A stretch of 7,780 nucleotides of DNA from Anaerolineales bacterium UBA3071 (GTDB lineage Bacteria > Chloroflexota > Anaerolineae > UBA3071). This document shows positions 1-5,694 of this stretch, piece by piece. Every line of letters starts with the position of its first letter. Within the stretch, counting starts at the first letter, position 1. The translations under genes and the position numbers were made by a program. The stretch spans positions 1-7,780 of the forward strand of contig DFBV01000228.1 of the NCBI GenBank assembly GCA_002366755.1, written 5' to 3'. The notes below the pieces were generated by a model, which saw nothing but the letters and a program-made list of their open reading frames with translations, made no database searches and was not told the origin of the DNA.

Positions 1-653
<653 letters not shown>

Positions 654-731
654 TATGCGCGAGCAAGGGTTTCGAAGGCCGCATTCTGTTCAGTTTCTAG
701 GGTGCTAGCGTGAATTAATAGGGCAATAGCT
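654..731 (+). other. 23S-5S internal transcribed spacer
   Basis: A 78-nt spacer separates the mature ends of 23S and 5S. I see no tRNA in it and no open reading frame worth calling. It should be removed during rRNA processing. The segment that pairs with sequence upstream of 23S to form the processing stem cannot be identified because the partner is outside the window. Confidence 0.8.
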
Positions 732-851
732 CTGTTGGTGACTCTAGCGGAGGAGACACACCCTGTTCCATCCCGAACCAGGAAGTTAAGCCCTCCAGCG
801 CCGATGGTAGTTGGGGCGCAGGCCCCTGCGAGAGTAGGTCGTTGCCAGCAG
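732..851 (+). rRNA. rrf: 5S ribosomal RNA
   Basis: This is a complete 5S rRNA of about 120 nt. Helix I is visible as pairing of 733-741 with 842-850, including G-U pairs, with a possible extra pair 732/851 that sets the ends. Internal signatures are present: the loop with TCCCGAACCAGGAAGTTAAG starting at 771, the CGCCGATGGTAGT segment from 799, and the TGCGAGAGTAGG segment from 827. It is the last RNA of the rrn operon and is followed after about 20 bases by a strong terminator. The ends may be off by one or two bases. Confidence 0.97.
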
Positions 852-872
852 AGCTTGTTTTCTGTGAGAAAG

Positions 873-902
873 GCCCCTGATCACAGTGATCAGGGGCTTT
901 TT
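873..902 (+). terminator. Rho-independent terminator of the rRNA operon
   Basis: Positions 873-884 (GCCCCTGATCAC) pair perfectly with 886-897 around the single base 885, and five T residues follow at 898-902. The innermost pairs would open to give a normal loop. The A residues at 870-871 can extend the stem into the T run. The position right after 5S fits termination of the rrn transcript. Confidence 0.93.
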
Positions 903-924
903 GTTGTGGGGTCAGATCTGTGGT

Positions 925-1087
925 GTGGCAGTCGTCCCACACCGTCTACGGCATACGCTGGCTACCCGGCTCATCAATCAGGGCATGTCACTTGAGGCAT
1001 TGCGCAAACTGCTGGGACAGCCGAGAATTGTTTTCGCTACCGCTGACCAGCCATTATGTCAAAGACCGACTCAGTGTAACTGGGTAG
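925..1087 (+). pseudogene. Tyrosine recombinase (Xer/phage integrase family) C-terminal remnant
   Basis: Translation from 925 gives VAVVPHRLRHTLATRLINQG and then MSLEALRKLLGQPRI, which matches the C-terminal catalytic part of tyrosine recombinases. The H-x-x-R box is clear: His at 940-942 and Arg at 949-951. The family normally has His or Trp after LLG; here it is Gln (1018-1020). Beyond about 1030 the similarity breaks into other frames. RY at 1035-1040 in the third frame may be the old nucleophile Tyr. LTSHYVKD at 1043-1066 in the second frame looks like the following segment, ending at a TAG at 1085-1087. The N-terminal domain and the first catalytic Arg are absent. I read this as a truncated, frameshifted fossil and not a working gene. 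The limits are approximate. Confidence 0.75.
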
Positions 1088-1106
1088 CGCAGCGCAGTGT
1101 GGTTTC

Positions 1107-1132
1107 GCGCCACTCCGCCCGCTCCGTGGCGC
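1107..1132. repeat. Small inverted repeat between the integrase remnant and the membrane gene
   Basis: GCGCCAC at 1107-1113 pairs with GTGGCGC at 1126-1132 around a 12-nt GC-rich loop. It lies about 12 bases beyond the stop codon of the minus-strand membrane gene, so it could cap or terminate that transcript. No T run follows the hairpin on the minus strand, so it does not qualify as a classical intrinsic terminator. Nothing else is visible in 1088-1144. Confidence 0.35.
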
Positions 1133-1144
1133 ACTACGAGCCTC

Positions 1145-2158
1145 TCACGCCGTGTGCTGCGCCGCTGCTTCCTGCCAGAGCTGTCGCCGGTCGGCGTAGA
1201 AGGCCAGTCCCGCAGCCGTCAGCCCTGCACCGATGTACGCCGTCCCCAGGATGCCCACCGCCGTGCCCCAGATTGTGCTAGCGACTCTGTCCCAGATGAA
1301 AGTGAAGCCAGCCCCGATGACATAGCTCAGCAGGATTAATCCCATGGTGGGCCAAAGGTTGCGCCACACGATGTTCAGGCTGCGCCAGATGGCCTGCAGC
1401 ACGCCCACTTCGTCGAGGACGATGGCGTCGGTCACGAAGTGCAGGATAAACCCGACCCAGAGGACAATCGAGCCAGCGACAAGGCTGAGCAGGCTCACGC
1501 TGCTGAACGCAAAGGTTGGGCTGATGAGACTCAGCACACCGCCAAGCAGGGAAGCGAGCACGATGAAGAACAGCACACCACCCAGCAGCAGCAATGCCAG
1601 CACGATCAGCCGCAGCCAGGTCAATCCCAGGCGGTGCAGGAAGCTGCGCCCCGCAGTTGCTTCGTAGGTTTGATCGACTTTCTCGGGCTGTAACCGCCGC
1701 AGTTGGCCGGCGATGAGCGTCAGATAGAGCCCGCCCAGAAGCGTGCCCGTCAGGCCGATCAACAGCCCCGATCCCAGCGCTGCGGCGAAACTGCCAACCT
1801 TCATGGCAGCGGGGGGATGGCCTGCCGAAACTTGTGTCACCTGATTGGCGATGAAGCTGGGGAGATTCACCACGCCGCGAGCCAGCAAGCTCAGCGGGTT
1901 CCAATGCTCTCCTATCTGTTCCAGCATCTCCCGAGAGAGTGCCGCCATCTGTTGCATGTCCTCCGGCATGGCTGTCGGCATCTGCATCAGGGGCAGGAAG
2001 CTGTCGACGAGCGGTTGTATGGAAATGCGCGGGCCAAACCACAGCACCAAGTCCAGCAGCACCGGCAGCAGAAGGAGCCACGGCCGCCTGACCACCATGC
2101 GGAAGCCGAGGGATAACGAATCGATAACGCCAAGTTTAGTTTGAGTTTGCTCGTCCAT
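1145..2158 (-). CDS. Multi-pass membrane protein of unknown function
   Basis: The product is 337 aa, starting MDEQTQTKLG and ending AAAQHTA. I do not recognise a specific family. By eye there are about six or seven hydrophobic segments, near residues 24-42, 125-150, 178-208, 218-242, 268-289 and 298-322. A polar region at about 43-120 is rich in Met and Gln and should lie between the first two helices. The segment FVTDAIVLDEVGVLQAIWRS (residues 241-260) resembles a motif in membrane proteins related to the glycerophosphodiesterase membrane domain, an aromatic/Asp turn followed by an amphipathic helix; this is a weak hint, not an assignment. The frame stays open upstream to 2350, but that extension is polar, overlaps the start of the divergent SAM hydrolase gene and crosses both promoters. 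ATG 2158 sits directly after a TATAAT box, so I prefer it. No Shine-Dalgarno sequence is seen at that start. Confidence 0.85.
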   Translation of the reverse strand: MDEQTQTKLGVIDSLSLGFRMVVRRPWLLLLPVLLDLVLWFGPRISIQPLVDSFLPLMQMPTAMPEDMQQMAALSREMLEQIGEHWNPLSLLARGVVNLPSFIANQVTQVSAGHPPAAMKVGSFAAALGSGLLIGLTGTLLGGLYLTLIAGQLRRLQPEKVDQTYEATAGRSFLHRLGLTWLRLIVLALLLLGGVLFFIVLASLLGGVLSLISPTFAFSSVSLLSLVAGSIVLWVGFILHFVTDAIVLDEVGVLQAIWRSLNIVWRNLWPTMGLILLSYVIGAGFTFIWDRVASTIWGTAVGILGTAYIGAGLTAAGLAFYADRRQLWQEAAAQHTA

Positions 2159-2164
2159 GGCTAC

Positions 2165-2193
2165 ATTATACCACAGGTCTCCGCTGTTGAAAA
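2165..2193 (-). promoter_or_regulatory. Promoter of the minus-strand membrane gene, probably leaderless
   Basis: Read on the minus strand, TATAAT lies at 2170-2165 and a weaker -35 TTTTCA (4 of 6 consensus bases) lies at 2193-2188, with 17 bases between. Six bases separate the -10 hexamer from the ATG, so the expected start of transcription is 2158, the A of the start codon itself, give or take a base or two. There is no Shine-Dalgarno sequence in the short interval. Both points suggest a leaderless mRNA. Confidence 0.65.
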
Positions 2194-2208
2194 ACGGTTC
2201 TTCGGACT

Positions 2209-2237
2209 TTGACGTTAGGGGGCGTCTGCGGTACAAT
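2209..2237 (+). promoter_or_regulatory. Sigma-70-type promoter of the SAM hydrolase-murA unit
   Basis: TTGACG at 2209-2214 and TACAAT at 2232-2237 are separated by 17 bases, each hexamer differing from consensus at one position. Transcription should start near 2244, giving a leader of about 100 nt before the GTG at 2344. The promoter is back to back with the leftward one at 2165-2193; the two -35 boxes are only 15 bases apart. Confidence 0.75.
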
Positions 2238-2250
2238 GAAGTCAAGAAAT

Positions 2251-2279
2251 CCCAATGCCCAATGAGCAAATGCCAAATG
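2251..2279 (+). repeat. Degenerate heptamer repeat in the SAM hydrolase leader
   Basis: The tract reads CCCAATG, CCCAATG, AGCAAATG, CCAAATG: four copies of a 7-8-bp unit, the first two identical. It lies in the presumed 5' untranslated leader. Similar short heptamer tracts occur at other places in this window with different unit sequences. Confidence 0.7.
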
Positions 2280-2307
2280 TCGTTTTCTGGTTGGTCATTG
2301 CTCATTG
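2260..2307 (+). promoter_or_regulatory. Possible leader hairpin upstream of the SAM hydrolase
   Basis: CAATGAGCAAATG at 2260-2272 can pair with CATTGCTCATTG at 2296-2307, with one bulged A, leaving a loop of 23 bases. The Shine-Dalgarno sequence at 2333 is outside the structure, so no simple sequestration is evident. The pairing may be no more than a by-product of inverted copies of the CAATG repeat. I cannot match it to a known riboswitch class. Confidence 0.35.
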
Positions 2308-2332
2308 CCGAATTGTTCAATTCCTGTCCTCT

Positions 2333-2337
2333 GGAGG
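2333..2337 (+). promoter_or_regulatory. Ribosome binding site that fixes the GTG start of the SAM hydrolase
   Basis: GGAGG lies six bases before GTG 2344. The alternative ATG at 2305 in the same frame has no comparable site, and the residues it would add (MPNCSIPVLWRLR) precede the usual family start, which begins just before the ITLTTDFG motif. Confidence 0.85.
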
Positions 2338-2343
2338 TTGCGT

Positions 2344-3243
2344 GTGCCAATTATTACTCTGACGACCGATTTCGGCCAGGCGGATGGCTACGTGGGCACC
2401 ATGAAGGGAGTGATCCTGGACATCGCTCCGGAAGCGCGCATCGTGGACATCTCCCATGATATCGAGCCGCAGAACGTGCGCCAGGCCGCCTACGTCCTGT
2501 CCACGGCCGCCCCTTACTTCCCTCTGGGGACCATCCACGTGGTCGTTGTGGACCCCGGAGTGGGCAGCGTTCGCCGCCCCATCGCCGTGCGTGCAGAAGA
2601 AACCTACTTCGTCGGCCCGGACAACGGCGTCTTCAGCTACGCCCTGGCCGGGAGGTATCAGGTATCAGGTATCAGTGATCAGGGGGTGGGAGAACAACCT
2701 GGAACTCGAAACCCGAAACCCGAAACCCGCCGCCCTCGGCGCGCCACGATCATCCACCTGGACCAACCACAGTATTGGTTGCCGACCGTCAGCCAGACCT
2801 TTCACGGCCGCGATATCTTTTCGCCTGTGGGCGCTCACCTGGCAGCAGGCGTGCCTTTCGATGCGCTGGGGACGTCCATTACCGACCCTGTGACCTTCTC
2901 GCTGCCGCAGCCCGAGCGTCTGCCCAACGGTTCCATCCGCGGCCGAGTGCTGCACGCCGACCGCTTCGGCAATCTCATCACCGACATCCCCGTGAACTGG
3001 CTGGCTGCTGGCGATGCATGGCTCTTCGAGATCGCCGGGTGTCGCATTGAGGGGCTCAGTGTGACCTACGCTATGGCCGAGCGGGGTGCGCTCGTCGCCC
3101 TGTCGGGCAGCGAAGGCTTGCTGGAGATCGCCGTGCGGGAGGGGAGCGCGGCGGAGGCGCTGGGCGTGGGCGCAGGTGCGCTGGCCTTGGCGATACCGGT
3201 AAGCGAGCAGGGGACAGGGGAAAACAAGAGAAAGGAAACCTGA
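2344..3243 (+). CDS. S-adenosylmethionine hydrolase (adenosine-forming), DUF62 / SAM hydroxide adenosyltransferase family
   Basis: The product is 299 aa from GTG. The family splits S-adenosyl-L-methionine with water into adenosine and L-methionine in the cytoplasm; relatives are the fluorinase and chlorinase. Visible family motifs in order: ITLTTDFGQADGYVGTMKG (4-22), DISHDI (35-40), VVDPGVGSVRRP (68-79), GPDNG (91-95), TFHGRDIFSPVGAHLA (152-167), LHADRFGNLITDI (203-215) and GLLEIAVREGSAAEALG (258-274). The Asp-Arg-His triad thought to activate water is present as D70, R77 and H154. Between GPDNGVFSYALAG and ATIIHLDQPQYWLP lies an extra arginine- and proline-rich stretch at about 104-133, encoded by two heptamer repeat tracts; the family normally has a short link here. 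The polar tail after ALAIPV (about 286-299) also looks repeat-derived. The TGA overlaps the murA ATG by one base, so the two are probably translated together. The physiological role of this family in most bacteria is unclear. Confidence 0.93.
   Translation: MPIITLTTDFGQADGYVGTMKGVILDIAPEARIVDISHDIEPQNVRQAAYVLSTAAPYFPLGTIHVVVVDPGVGSVRRPIAVRAEETYFVGPDNGVFSYALAGRYQVSGISDQGVGEQPGTRNPKPETRRPRRATIIHLDQPQYWLPTVSQTFHGRDIFSPVGAHLAAGVPFDALGTSITDPVTFSLPQPERLPNGSIRGRVLHADRFGNLITDIPVNWLAAGDAWLFEIAGCRIEGLSVTYAMAERGALVALSGSEGLLEIAVREGSAAEALGVGAGALALAIPVSEQGTGENKRKET
2654..2728 (+). repeat. Two heptamer tracts inserted in frame in the SAM hydrolase gene
   Basis: GGTATCA occurs three times in tandem at 2654-2674, followed by a related GTGATCAG. 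After 32 bases, CGAAACC occurs three times in tandem at 2707-2727. The insert adds no stop and leaves the frame intact. Read as protein it gives roughly RYQVSGISDQGVGEQPG followed by TRNPKPETRRPRR. Both tracts sit where the family has a loop between GPDNG and the FHGRD region, so the folded core may tolerate them. Confidence 0.85.
3209..3222 (+). repeat. Heptamer pair at the 3' end of the SAM hydrolase gene
   Basis: AGGGGAC at 3209-3215 is followed at once by AGGGGAA at 3216-3222, one base different. It encodes part of the polar tail after the last conserved motif and lies just before the murA ribosome binding site. Two copies alone could be chance, but the 7-bp period matches the other tracts nearby. 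Confidence 0.45.
3232..3236 (+). promoter_or_regulatory. Ribosome binding site of murA
   Basis: AAGGA lies six bases before ATG 3243, inside the end of the SAM hydrolase gene. With the TGATG stop/start overlap this supports coupled translation of the two genes. Confidence 0.7.
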
Positions 3244-4523
3244 TGAACAGATTCATCATCGAAGGTGGCCAGCGGCTCGGAGGCAGCGTGATCCCCAGCG
3301 GCAACAAAAACGCTGCGCTGCCCATCCTGGCGGCCAGCCTGCTCACCGATCAGCCGATAACACTGCACAACGTGCCTCGCATTGGCGATGTGGACACCAT
3401 GCTGCGTTTGCTGGTCGATTTGGGTGTAGAGGTTGGCGGATGGGACGGGAACACGCTGACCCTACACGCCCGGCGGGTGCGCAAGGCGGCGCTTGATGCC
3501 GCGCTGTGCAAGCACATTCGGGCGTCCATCCTGCTGGCCGGGCCGGTGCTGGCACGTTGTGGCGAATTGCAACTGCCGCTGCCGGGGGGCGACGTCATCG
3601 GCCGCCGGCGCGTGGACACGCACTTGCTGGCGCTGGAAGCTTTGGGAGCGGAGGTTACGTTCGGCCGCGGCTTCGAGATGCGCGCTGGCCGGCTGCGAGG
3701 GGCCGATATCCTGCTGGACGAAGCGAGCGTCACCGCCACCGAGAACGGCATCATGGCTGCCGTGCTGGCGAAAGGCACCACGGTCATCCGCAACGCAGCC
3801 AGTGAACCGCACGTGCAGGACCTCTGCCATTTCCTGGGCCGGGGGGGGGCGCGTATTGAGGGTATCGGTTCTAACACGCTGACCATCGTGGGCGTGGACC
3901 GCTTGAGCGGTGGTGAGTTCTCCATTTGCCCCGATCACACCGAGATCGGCAGCTTCATTGGCCTGGGGGCAGTGACGGCGGGCGAGCTCCGCATCCGTGG
4001 CGTGCAGCCGGACCAGTTGCGCATGATCCTTCTCGTTTTCCGCGACCGCCTGGGCGTGAAGATGCGCTTCGACGATGGCGACCTGGTGATTGAGGACGGT
4101 CAGGAGTTGTGCATCCAGCCGGATGTGGGCGGCGCAGTGGCCAAGATCGACGACGCTCCCTGGCCCGCGTTTCCCGCCGATCTGATGAGCATCGCTCTGG
4201 TGGTGGCCACACAGGCGCGGGGCACTGTCCTCATCCACGAGAAGATGTTCGAGAGCCGCCTCTACTTCGTGGATAAGCTGATCGGCATGGGGGCGCAGAT
4301 CATCCTGTGCGACCCGCACCGCTGTGTCGTGGTGGGGCCTTCGCGGCTCACCGGGCAGGAGCTGACCAGCCCCGACATTCGCGCCGGGATGGCGCTCCTG
4401 ATCGCCACGCTGTGTGCCGATGGGAGGAGCGTCATCGGCAACATCGGCCAGATTGATCGAGGCTACGAGCGGATAGAGGAGAAGTTGCGAGGGTTGGGAG
4501 CGCACATTGAGCGGGCGGCGTGA
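3243..4523 (+). CDS. murA: UDP-N-acetylglucosamine 1-carboxyvinyltransferase (MurA), Cys-to-Asp type
   Basis: The product is 426 aa, close to the usual 420. MurA transfers enolpyruvyl from phosphoenolpyruvate to UDP-N-acetylglucosamine, the first committed step of peptidoglycan precursor synthesis, in the cytoplasm. Family residues seen, with E. coli equivalents: K22 and N23 in GNKNAALP (K22, N23), R93 in HIRASI (R91), R122 in IGRRRVD (R120), D313 in FPADL (D305) and R406 in DRGYERIEEKLRGLGA (R397). The mobile loop reads LPGGDVIGRRRVD, so the position of E. coli Cys115, the fosfomycin target, is Asp (D117, codon 3591-3593). Asp here is known from natural fosfomycin-resistant MurA enzymes such as those of Mycobacterium and Chlamydia and keeps activity. 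The gene starts one base inside the SAM hydrolase stop and has its own ribosome binding site, so both probably come from the promoter at 2209-2237. Confidence 0.96.
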   Translation: MNRFIIEGGQRLGGSVIPSGNKNAALPILAASLLTDQPITLHNVPRIGDVDTMLRLLVDLGVEVGGWDGNTLTLHARRVRKAALDAALCKHIRASILLAGPVLARCGELQLPLPGGDVIGRRRVDTHLLALEALGAEVTFGRGFEMRAGRLRGADILLDEASVTATENGIMAAVLAKGTTVIRNAASEPHVQDLCHFLGRGGARIEGIGSNTLTIVGVDRLSGGEFSICPDHTEIGSFIGLGAVTAGELRIRGVQPDQLRMILLVFRDRLGVKMRFDDGDLVIEDGQELCIQPDVGGAVAKIDDAPWPAFPADLMSIALVVATQARGTVLIHEKMFESRLYFVDKLIGMGAQIILCDPHRCVVVGPSRLTGQELTSPDIRAGMALLIATLCADGRSVIGNIGQIDRGYERIEEKLRGLGAHIERAA

Positions 4524-4530
4524 CAGGTTC

Positions 4531-4586
4531 GTAGTAGCGACTTCAGTCGCTTTTCCGGCTTGATCAGCGACTGAGGTCGCTACTGC
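4531..4586. repeat. Nested inverted repeat (hairpin element) after murA
   Basis: The 21-base arm at 4531-4551 pairs with 4566-4586 with two mismatches around a 14-base loop. Each arm is also a palindrome by itself: AGCGACT-TC-AGTCGCT at 4536-4551 and AGCGAC-TGAG-GTCGCT at 4566-4581. The element can therefore fold as one long hairpin or as two short ones. It has the form of a small dispersed palindromic (REP- or MITE-like) repeat; I cannot confirm other copies from this window. It starts seven bases after the murA stop and may act as a transcript end or 3' stabiliser, although no clear T run follows the second arm. Confidence 0.8.
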
Positions 4587-4616
4587 AAACCCTCACCCTA
4601 CGCTTGACGAGGCATT

Positions 4617-4622
4617 AAGGGG
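4617..4622 (+). promoter_or_regulatory. Ribosome binding site that favours the second ATG of pncA
   Basis: AAGGGG lies seven bases before ATG 4630, but only one base before the in-frame ATG at 4624. The spacing favours 4630; the difference is two residues. Confidence 0.6.
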
Positions 4623-4629
4623 CATGACC

Positions 4630-5694
4630 ATGGTGTATCGTGAATTGCCTATTCCGTCCCACTTTGATCCTGACAGAGTTGGAGAAGTCTGGAAGGTTCC
4701 GTATCGGCAGCGAGCTGAGGAAGCCGAGCAGTGGGCCAGGCGACATAACATCCGGCCCGCGGCCCATGATAGGTTCAAGGTCTGCCTGGTGGCCGTGGAC
4801 GTGCAGAATACCTTCTGCATCCCTGGGTTTGAGTTGTTCGTTGGTGGGCGTTCCGGATCGGGGGCGGTAGACGACAACCGAAGGTTGTGCGAGTTCATCT
4901 ACCGGAACCTGGGCGTGATTACTCAGATGTGCCTGACCATGGACACGCACCAGGTCATGCAGATCTTTCATTCTGCCTTCTGGGTCAACGACGGGGATGA
5001 GCATCCGGCACCCTTCACGCTCATTTCACAGGAGGATGTGGAGTCAGGGCTCTGGAGGTTCAATCCCCTGCTTGCTCGCAGCCTCGGTGTTGGCGAAGAG
5101 TACGCGCAGCGCCATCTTATCCACTACACGGGGGCATTGAGAAAGGGCGGCAAATACGATCTGACCATCTGGCCCTATCATGCGATGCTGGGAAGCATCG
5201 GCCATGCGCTTGTCCCGGCTGTGGAGGAGGCCATCTTCTACCACAGCATCGCCCGAGCCAGCCAGCCCGACTTCCAGGTCAAGGGAAACAACCCGCTGAC
5301 GGAGCATTATTCGATCCTTGGCCCTGAGGTCTTGGAGGGTCCGGACGGAGAGCCTATCGCCCACAAGAACGTCAGTCTCGCCGAGAAGCTTCTGCAGTTC
5401 GACGCCGTCGTCATTGCCGGGCAGGCCAAGAGCCATTGCGTGGCCTGGACTATTGACGACGTGCTACAAGACATCACCATTCGAGATGAACGGCTGGCCG
5501 AGAGGGTATATCTCCTGGAGGATTGCACCTCACCGGTCGTCGTGCCAGGGGCCATGGACTACACGGAGGAAGCGGATGCTGCATTCCGCAGATTCGCTGG
5601 CGCGGGAATGCACGTTGTGCGCTCCGCCGACCCCCTTGCGAGTTGGCCTGGGATGAGCCATCAGGAGGAGAAGCCTGATGAACCAGCAAAGTGA
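4630..5694 (+). CDS. pncA: Nicotinamidase (isochorismatase-like cysteine hydrolase), long form
   Basis: The product is 354 aa from ATG 4630 (356 from ATG 4624). It should hydrolyse nicotinamide to nicotinate and ammonia in the cytoplasm, the first step of NAD salvage through nicotinate. The cysteine-hydrolase triad is complete: D57 in VAVDVQNTF, K218 in VKGNNPLTEHYS, and C270 in AKSHCVAWTI. The metal ligands of nicotinamidases are also present: D105 and H107 in TMDTHQ, and H184 in WPYHAMLG. The protein is much longer than the roughly 200-aa PncA of E. coli: about 48 residues precede the first strand (FKVCLVAVDV), and an insert at about 118-180 separates the two metal motifs. The assignment to nicotinamide, rather than to another amide, rests mainly on the metal motifs and on the downstream gene, which it overlaps by 17 bases. 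I found no convincing promoter between 4587 and 4623; it may be read from murA through the hairpin. Confidence 0.88.
   Translation: MVYRELPIPSHFDPDRVGEVWKVPYRQRAEEAEQWARRHNIRPAAHDRFKVCLVAVDVQNTFCIPGFELFVGGRSGSGAVDDNRRLCEFIYRNLGVITQMCLTMDTHQVMQIFHSAFWVNDGDEHPAPFTLISQEDVESGLWRFNPLLARSLGVGEEYAQRHLIHYTGALRKGGKYDLTIWPYHAMLGSIGHALVPAVEEAIFYHSIARASQPDFQVKGNNPLTEHYSILGPEVLEGPDGEPIAHKNVSLAEKLLQFDAVVIAGQAKSHCVAWTIDDVLQDITIRDERLAERVYLLEDCTSPVVVPGAMDYTEEADAAFRRFAGAGMHVVRSADPLASWPGMSHQEEKPDEPAK
5663..5670 (+). promoter_or_regulatory. Ribosome binding site of pncB inside the end of pncA
   Basis: AGGAGGAG lies seven bases before ATG 5678, while the pncA frame is still being read (stop 5692-5694). This very strong site supports the overlapping start of pncB. 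Confidence 0.85.

Noticed and set aside
886..1281. Open frame of 131 codons from 886 covering the integrase remnant.
   Set aside because: It starts inside the terminator hairpin, keeps integrase similarity only to about 1030, and runs on into the antisense of the membrane gene. A pseudogene describes it better.
2159..2350. Upstream extension of the minus-strand membrane protein to an ATG at 2350.
   Set aside because: It would run through both divergent promoters and into the start of the SAM hydrolase gene, and the added 64 residues look like translated non-coding sequence. The ATG at 2158 sits exactly after a TATAAT box.
884..2685. The 13-base string CAGTGATCAGGGG occurs both in the rrn terminator (884-896) and after the GGTATCA repeats (2673-2685).
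   Set aside because: A match of this length is not surprising within a window of this size, and the contexts differ; I treat it as chance.
3462..4505. A long minus-strand open frame of 347 codons opposite murA.
   Set aside because: It is a mirror of a GC-rich, well-conserved murA reading frame, with no ribosome binding site or recognisable domain.
4604..4632. TTGACG at 4604-4609 as a -35 box for pncA.
   Set aside because: At 16-18 bases downstream there is no acceptable -10 hexamer, and the start codons already fall there.
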